Assembly (NCBI GenBank): GCA_021780275.1
Contig: JAJXZC010000413.1
Coordinates: 1 to 10,296, forward strand
Length of the DNA stretch: 10,296 nucleotides
Origin: Pseudomonadota bacterium
GTDB lineage: Bacteria; Pseudomonadota; Alphaproteobacteria; Parvibaculales; Parvibaculaceae
Reading direction: 5' to 3'
Every line of letters begins with the position of its first letter. The first letter of the stretch is position 1. Shown here one piece after another: positions 6,055 to 10,296 of the stretch. The notes under the pieces were generated by a model. It worked only from the letters and a program-made list of their open reading frames with translations. It was not told the origin of the DNA and searched no databases. Both the position numbers and the translations under genes were made by a program.

Positions 6055-6303
6055 TCACGCCTCTGCGAGCTTACGCTTCTCGGCGGGAGAAAGCTGCTTC
6101 AGCGCATGTTCCGCTTTCGATGCTTCGGAGCGGTTGGGAAAGCTCTGCACCAGAACCACGCGGCTCGGCGGAAAGCTGCGCGTGAATTTCGCGCCGCGCC
6201 CCTCGGCATGCGCCTTGTAGCGCGCCTCGACGTCGAGGGCGATGCCTGTATAAAGCCGCCCGCCCGCGCATTCCAGCATGTAGAGATACCAGGTCTTCGA
6301 CAT
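6055..6303 (-). CDS. GIY-YIG domain protein (UPF0213/YhbQ-like)
   Basis: About 82 residues from the ATG at 6303, which gives the typical family N-terminus MSKTWYLYMLE. A 15-residue extension to an ATG at 6348 is open but lacks a ribosome-binding site and family resemblance. Motifs: WYLYML (GIY position), RLYTGIALDVEARYKAH (YIG position plus catalytic-type Arg and His), then FTRSFPP...LVQSFPNRSEASKAEHALKQLS, all standard for stand-alone GIY-YIG proteins. These are putative single-domain nucleases; the physiological role of YhbQ-type members is poorly defined. The start has only a weak Shine-Dalgarno sequence. It is the first gene of the cluster with slyX and rluA; its stop touches the alternative GTG start of slyX. 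Confidence 0.87.
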   Translation of the reverse strand: MSKTWYLYMLECAGGRLYTGIALDVEARYKAHAEGRGAKFTRSFPPSRVVLVQSFPNRSEASKAEHALKQLSPAEKRKLAEA

Positions 6304-6356
6304 GGGACGGGAGCATAGCGCCGAAGCGGCTTCCGGCGAAGGTGTCATCCAACGGA

Positions 6357-6382
6357 AAGGCCCCGGCTTTCGCCGGGGCCTT
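6357..6382 (-). terminator. Intrinsic terminator downstream of the FecR-domain gene
   Basis: AAGGCCCCGGC (6357-6367) and GCCGGGGCCTT (6372-6382) form a perfect 11-bp GC-rich stem with a four-base loop. Read on the minus strand, the stem ends in CCTTTCC, a short T-tract, and it lies about 25 bases after the stop of the FecR gene. It separates that gene from the GIY-YIG/slyX/rluA cluster. Confidence 0.8.
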
Positions 6383-6407
6383 CGATCCTCAATGCCGCTT
6401 CGGCTAT

Positions 6408-7487
6408 CTAGTTCGGGCTCTGCGTATCCTGCTGATTTTGCTGGTTCTGGAGGAGATTGTCTCCGCCCGGCTGAATGCCATTCTGGTGTTCCGTGGTGTA
6501 GCCATTTTGCAGGGCGGGATCGTTGGAGCCCTCCACCATACCTGCAATGGAGCCCGCGGTCTTCGGGTCGGTCTTGCCGATTGCGCTGGTCGCGTCGGCG
6601 AGGCCCTTGCCCGTTCCCCCCTTGAGATCGTCGTTCAGATATTTTGCGCCGTTGATGATGTCGCCCGCGCTCGATGCCTGATCGACCGCGCCCTGCACAA
6701 AGTCGCTCACCGCCTGAGCGAGGTCTTCGGCGCTGACGCCTGCCTGCGCGATGCCCGCCGCAATGTCCCGCAGGTTCTGCGCGGTAGCCTCGTCTCCGAC
6801 GGCGCCGATCGCAGCGAGAAGCTGGGCGGCGGTGCGTGCCGGGTCATCGGACTCCTGAACGAGCTTCGCCACGGCGTCCGTCAGCGATCCGGCCTGAGTA
6901 GTGGAAGTGCCATCCGGGCCGATGACCACGAGGTTGCCTGCAGCCTCCATGGTCGATGTCTTGCCGTCCGAACCGGTGACCAGGGCCTTGCCCTCGGCGA
7001 GCACGACCGCGAGCCCCTGATCGGTCGCCACGATGTTGAGCACGGTGCCGCGGACGCCGATGCTCGCCACTGCCGTATTGATCTTGTAGGCGGATTTATC
7101 CTGCGTGCCGGTCACGAAGCGCAGCGCGCCCTTGGCGACGGTGATGGCCACCGTTCCAGCCGTACGATTGGGGTCGTAGACGAATTTGTCGATCTTGACC
7201 TCAGATCCGGGGGCAACCTTGAGGTCTGTCTGGTCAAGGAACCGGAGTTCTGCGGAGCCGGTCTTTCCGGTGCGCACCATATCGTTCTGGAACACCGCGC
7301 CGCCCGACAGAAGCGCGCGAACCGTGCCGGTGGTCGAGGATTGCTGCACGTCGTTGCGGATGGTGGCGGCTATGCCTGCCTTGGCTGGCGCATCGGCAAG
7401 GGCCGGCTGAGCGACAAAAGCGCCTGCGATCAACGAAAGGGCGACAAGAATATTGCGAAGCCCGGTATCTACAAACGAAGGCGTCAT
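6408..7487 (-). CDS. Secreted FecR-domain protein
   Basis: A 359-residue protein; ATG at 7487 with GAGGA six bases upstream. Residues 1-31 are a Sec signal peptide ending QPALA before D32. A FecR domain covers about 55-155, with the usual pattern LLSGGAVFQNDMVRTG, AELRFLDQTDLKVAPGSEV, and TAVASIGVRGT ending near 148. The rest (about 170-327) is Ala/Gly/Asp-rich and probably helical. The last 32 residues contain 14 Asn or Gln. Unlike classical FecR it is a periplasmic or exported protein with a cleavable signal and no transmembrane anti-sigma part, and no ECF sigma gene lies next to it. Such FecR-domain proteins are thought to bind ligands or cell-envelope components; the function here is unknown. 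It is probably transcribed alone, since 278 bases separate it from the upstream phosphatase gene and a terminator follows. Confidence 0.88.
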   Translation of the reverse strand: MTPSFVDTGLRNILVALSLIAGAFVAQPALADAPAKAGIAATIRNDVQQSSTTGTVRALLSGGAVFQNDMVRTGKTGSAELRFLDQTDLKVAPGSEVKIDKFVYDPNRTAGTVAITVAKGALRFVTGTQDKSAYKINTAVASIGVRGTVLNIVATDQGLAVVLAEGKALVTGSDGKTSTMEAAGNLVVIGPDGTSTTQAGSLTDAVAKLVQESDDPARTAAQLLAAIGAVGDEATAQNLRDIAAGIAQAGVSAEDLAQAVSDFVQGAVDQASSAGDIINGAKYLNDDLKGGTGKGLADATSAIGKTDPKTAGSIAGMVEGSNDPALQNGYTTEHQNGIQPGGDNLLQNQQNQQDTQSPN

Positions 7488-7765
7488 GCGCTGTCCTCGG
7501 ACGGAAGGTTAAATTCACTGGCGCACTCACGTCGCCGCACCAATCTGGAGAGGCGGTCGCGCAATATCAGCATAAGCCTATGCCAAGGGGAAAATATTTC
7601 CATCAGTTTCAACATGGTGAAATAGGATAATCACCGAGGAAATGGCAGGGAGCCTGAAGGTCGCGCGCTCGTTCCCACGCGGAACAAGGCGCATACGGAG
7701 CGAGTATTTGCCTGATATTTATGCAGGTCGTGACCGCGGCCGGTGGTGCAGGATTTTTGGCGGCG
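7488..7765. promoter_or_regulatory. Intergenic region likely holding the FecR gene promoter
   Basis: About 278 bases upstream of the minus-strand FecR gene. An imperfect palindrome GCATAAGCCTATGC lies at 7570-7583, next to an AT-rich patch (7590-7600), and could be an operator or promoter element. On the minus strand a TGGC...ATGC arrangement there resembles a sigma-54 site, but its GG-GC spacing is one base too long. A GTTCC...GGAAC inverted repeat occurs at 7671-7685. No coding sequence and no convincing terminator for the upstream phosphatase gene were found. Confidence 0.35.
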
Positions 7766-9127
7766 TCAGCTCGCCGGAAGGAAATGCAGGCTGAGACAGG
7801 TGATGTCGTCGAATTGCGGCGCGTCGCCTGCAAATTCGTCGACGGCGGCGATGATGCTGTCGATCGCCTGTCGACCGGGAAGACCTGCTGCTTGCCTCAC
7901 TGTCGCCTCAAGGCGGTTATCGCCGAAGAGTGTCTTGTCTCCGTTATGCGCTTCGGTGATCCCGTCCGAATAGAGGAAGAGCCTGTCGCCGGGTTCGAGC
8001 CTGGTCGCGCGGCTCGAATATGGGGCCTCGTCGAACATGGCCAGAGCGATACCGGTATTCGTCAGCATCTCGATCGAGCCGTCGCTGCGCACGAGCAGCG
8101 GTGGATTGTGACCGCAATTGCAGTAGGTGAGTTCGCCCGTCTCCAGATCGAGAATGGCGTAGAAGAGCGTGGCGAACATTGAAGAAACGTTGTCGGCGCA
8201 GAGCAGAAGATTGGCCCGCGCCATGGCGGAGGCGAGATCCATCTCCTGCCGCACGACGAGGCGGGTCACCGTCTGCGTGATGGCCATGAAGAGCGAGGCG
8301 GGCACGCCCTTGCCGCAGACATCGCCGACGGAAATACCGACCCGGCGGTCGTCCAGCCGAAGAACGTCGTAGAAGTCGCCCCCCACTTCGCGGGCAGGAC
8401 GCATCTCCGCATGGATGTCGGCTTTCCCGGCGAATTCCTCCAGCGTCGTCTCACGCGGCAGCATGGCGCGCTGGATGATGGAGGCGCTGGCCATTTCGTC
8501 GTGCTGGCGGCGGCGGAGGATGATCTGTTCGGCCATGCGCCGGAATGTCTGGGCGAAGTCGATCAGTTCCGGAACGGGGTTCAGAAGCGTGTCGAGGATC
8601 GCAGGGTCGAAATCGTGCCGCTCGAGGGCCGCGAGCGCGTTGGTATAGAAGCCGACGGCCTTGTTGACCGCGCCGAGGCGCTGGCCGAGTTGTCCGATCA
8701 CGGAGATCAGCAATCCCGGATGGTCGCGGCCGGCCTGAAGCAGGCTGTCGCGGCCGATGCGCAGGACGCGGACGGGACCAGCAGCGCGGAGTGTCGCGGT
8801 GCGGGGCAGATCGGCGAGGACGCCGATGTCGCCAATCAGGCTCCGCGCCGGGAGCCGGGCGAGGGGGACGGCGCCGAAGCTGCTTTCGGCGATGACCTCG
8901 ACCTCGCCTTCGAGAACGAAAAAGGCCGCGTCGCTGGGGGCCCCCTGCCGGACCAGAATTTCATCCGGCGCATAGGCGACGACCGCAGATCCCTCGATCA
9001 ACCGGCTGATCGCTTCCGCGCTGAATTCCGCGAAGGCGTTGTGCTGACGAATTGCCTGCTGAAGGGCTGCTGTGTCTGGATCGTGGGGCATGGTGGGTGT
9101 TGTCGCAGAGCCTTTGCCATCGTTCAA
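7766..9127 (-). CDS. Cyclic nucleotide-binding domain / SpoIIE-type PP2C serine phosphatase
   Basis: A 453-residue soluble signalling protein. An N-terminal cyclic-nucleotide-binding domain (about 30-150) has a phosphate-binding cassette IGDIGVLADLPRTAT, with R109 as the phosphate-contact Arg and D100 where Glu is usual. A helical linker (about 155-215) leads to a PP2C/SpoIIE (RsbU-like) phosphatase domain (about 215-450) with all the metal motifs: GGDFYD (249-254), GDVCGKGVPA (268-277), NCGHNPP (337-343), YSDGITEA (386-393) and FDDIT (439-443). It should remove phosphate from a Ser/Thr protein, typically a STAS-domain anti-sigma antagonist, in response to a nucleotide; no such partner is in the window. 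The start is TTG at 9127, with GGAGGA eleven bases upstream. An in-frame ATG at 9091 has no ribosome-binding site. It is divergent from the channel gene. Confidence 0.92.
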   Translation of the reverse strand: MNDGKGSATTPTMPHDPDTAALQQAIRQHNAFAEFSAEAISRLIEGSAVVAYAPDEILVRQGAPSDAAFFVLEGEVEVIAESSFGAVPLARLPARSLIGDIGVLADLPRTATLRAAGPVRVLRIGRDSLLQAGRDHPGLLISVIGQLGQRLGAVNKAVGFYTNALAALERHDFDPAILDTLLNPVPELIDFAQTFRRMAEQIILRRRQHDEMASASIIQRAMLPRETTLEEFAGKADIHAEMRPAREVGGDFYDVLRLDDRRVGISVGDVCGKGVPASLFMAITQTVTRLVVRQEMDLASAMARANLLLCADNVSSMFATLFYAILDLETGELTYCNCGHNPPLLVRSDGSIEMLTNTGIALAMFDEAPYSSRATRLEPGDRLFLYSDGITEAHNGDKTLFGDNRLEATVRQAAGLPGRQAIDSIIAAVDEFAGDAPQFDDITCLSLHFLPAS

Positions 9128-9267
9128 CGAGAGATCGATCCTCCAGAGCTAGCTGCGTTCCTTCCCGGACGATTGTCAATGGGCTGGTCCGCACACTAGG
9201 TTATATGGAAGCCGCCACCCCGGCATTGCGTCGATGCCGGTCGGGTGCGGGGAGGGGTGCCGTTCTT
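9128..9267. promoter_or_regulatory. Divergent intergenic region between the phosphatase and channel genes
   Basis: This 140-base region must hold both promoters. On the minus strand it carries GGAGGA for the phosphatase (about 9139-9144) and a perfect TTGACA (9174-9179 complement), though no good -10 sits 16-18 bases later. On the plus strand GGAGGGG (9251-9257) lies ten bases before the channel ATG. No inverted repeat of operator quality is evident. Confidence 0.4.
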
Positions 9268-10296
9268 ATGATTGTGACTTTTGCCATTGTCGCGGCCGGC
9301 CTGGCGCTACTGCGCTTTTGGGCGCTCGGCTGGTTCCTGGCTGTCCTTCCTGAGTCCATGGCGGCATTTGCCGTCGACTCGCTCGGCATTTTGCTCGCGC
9401 TCGTCCTGTCGCTCCTTGTCGACCGTCTGTTCCGCTATTTCTACTGGAACCGGATTTTCCGCCGCAAGAAGGGGCGCAAGGCGCCCGCCCTCGTCAGGGA
9501 TCTGGTGACAACCGTTTTTCTGGCGATCGGCCTTTCCACCGGTCTCTATCTGGAGGTCGGCGTGGCTGCGTCCGGCATTGCCGCGGCTTCCGGCGCGACG
9601 GCCGTCATTCTGGGCTTCGCCCTTCAGACGATGATCCAGGATCTCTTCGGTGGCCTCTCGATCAATCTGGATCGCTCCTATGCCATCGGCGACTGGGTCA
9701 CGATTCACGCGGCGGATCTCGGGGCGGCGGATTATGGCCGTGTCGAGGGCATTACCTGGCGCACGACCTTCATCCGTATGAACGACGGACGCAGGCTGAT
9801 CATTCCGAACCGCCTGGTGACGTCCAACCCGATCACCAATCATAGTCGGCCGGACGGCGCCAAGCGTCTCTCGGTGGAGGTTTGCCTGGACATGCGTGTG
9901 CCCTCCGAGCAGGTCGTCAACATTCTCATGGGCGAAACCGTCAAGGCGGTGCGGGGGCGGGGACTCAGCCAGCATCCGGCCCCTTCGATCCTCGTTAGCA
10001 AGATCGAAGAGGATTCCGTTTATTACGCGGTGCGGTTCTATTTTTATCCGGACCGCATCAGCCCGGATGAGGCGCAGTCGATCGTGCTCCGCGCTGCACA
10101 GGACGCGATCCGCAAGACGGCGCTGCCGACGCCGGTTCAGCAGGTTGAATTGACCCAGCCGCCCGTGACGGAAATTTCCTTTGCCCAGGAGGCCAGGCAG
10201 GCGATCGGGCGGGTGCCTCTCTTCGTGCGCGCGCTCAGCGCCGAGCAGCAGGGTGACATAGCCGCGAGATGCAGGCTCGTGATCTTGCCCGCGTGG
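9268..10296 (+). CDS. MscS-family mechanosensitive channel, probably with a C-terminal cyclic nucleotide-binding domain (cut by the window end)
   Basis: The frame is open for 343 codons to the last base. The start chosen is ATG 9268 with GGAGGGG upstream; ATG 9205, 21 codons earlier, is possible. Hydrophobic helices occupy about residues 2-25, 29-48 and 71-92. The MscS pore helix and beta-domain follow: ASGIAAASGATAVILGFALQ, then QDLFGGLSINLDRSYAIGDWV, then GRVEGITWRTTFIRMNDGRR and IIPNRLVTSNPITNHS. A C-terminal alpha/beta domain follows (about 205-300). The last 25-30 residues (GRVPLFVRALSAEQQGDIAA...) match the opening helix of cyclic-nucleotide-binding domains, as in bacterial bCNG channels of the MscS superfamily; this can only be confirmed beyond the window. 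It would be an inner-membrane channel opened by tension and/or nucleotide. Confidence 0.88.
   Translation, partial: MIVTFAIVAAGLALLRFWALGWFLAVLPESMAAFAVDSLGILLALVLSLLVDRLFRYFYWNRIFRRKKGRKAPALVRDLVTTVFLAIGLSTGLYLEVGVAASGIAAASGATAVILGFALQTMIQDLFGGLSINLDRSYAIGDWVTIHAADLGAADYGRVEGITWRTTFIRMNDGRRLIIPNRLVTSNPITNHSRPDGAKRLSVEVCLDMRVPSEQVVNILMGETVKAVRGRGLSQHPAPSILVSKIEEDSVYYAVRFYFYPDRISPDEAQSIVLRAAQDAIRKTALPTPVQQVELTQPPVTEISFAQEARQAIGRVPLFVRALSAEQQGDIAARCRLVILPAW

Noticed and set aside
5249..6220. 323-codon plus-strand frame opposite rluA and slyX
   Set aside because: It spans three well-supported minus-strand genes and their junctions; its composition is typical of antisense reading of GC-rich code.
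7565..7590. Sigma-54-like promoter upstream of the FecR gene (minus strand)
   Set aside because: The GG and GC elements are one base further apart than sigma-54 tolerates, and no activator gene is nearby.
6342..7625. 427-codon open frame on the plus strand opposite the FecR gene
   Set aside because: The protein has no recognisable domain, its frame runs through the terminator hairpin and into the FecR promoter region, and the minus-strand frame has a signal peptide, FecR domain and ribosome-binding site. It is a high-GC shadow.
8411..9199. 262-codon plus-strand frame opposite the phosphatase gene
   Set aside because: It lies antisense to the conserved cyclic-nucleotide and phosphatase motifs and shows no family signature.

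Overview
The window looks like chromosome of a GC-rich alphaproteobacterium. The 3' piece of a CAT-anticodon tRNA, the GIY-YIG/slyX/rluA cluster, and the FecR-domain and c-di-GMP proteins all fit that group; the order (perhaps Hyphomicrobiales or a Parvibaculum-like lineage) is a guess. Hand counts give about 49-51% G+C for bases 1-577, against about 65% in a sampled line of the acyl-CoA dehydrogenase gene. The left end therefore differs in composition from the rest.

Left end (1-622): a DUF4238-family gene runs off the left edge on the minus strand. It is followed by about 270 bases of low-GC sequence without a gene. This ends exactly where a tRNA sequence begins in mid-anticodon loop (579-622, through CCA). 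The simplest reading is that bases 1 to about 578 are the end of an integrated island that used a tRNA-Met/Ile2(CAT) gene as its attachment site. The 44-base tRNA 3' fragment would be the duplicated attachment core, and a 9-bp inverted repeat and short direct repeats lie next to it.

Centre-left (623-5117, plus strand): a multidomain c-di-GMP protein (XylR_N-V4R-PAS-GGDEF-EAL) may link aromatic-compound sensing to second-messenger turnover. It is followed by an acyl-CoA dehydrogenase of the ACAD10/11-like type, a strong hairpin, and a small exported protein. That protein's mature part is almost entirely 17 consecutive Asn-X dipeptides.

Centre (5138-7487, minus strand): a compact three-gene cluster, GIY-YIG protein, slyX, then rluA, covers RNA modification and small housekeeping functions. 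Upstream of it, behind a clear GC-rich terminator, is a secreted FecR-domain protein.

Right end (7766-10296): a cyclic-nucleotide-binding/SpoIIE-type serine phosphatase (minus strand) is divergently arranged with a MscS-family channel (plus strand, cut by the window end). The last residues of the channel look like the start of another cyclic-nucleotide-binding domain. The two genes may share a cyclic-nucleotide signal. Large open frames opposite rluA, the FecR gene and the phosphatase are shadows of high-GC coding sequence.
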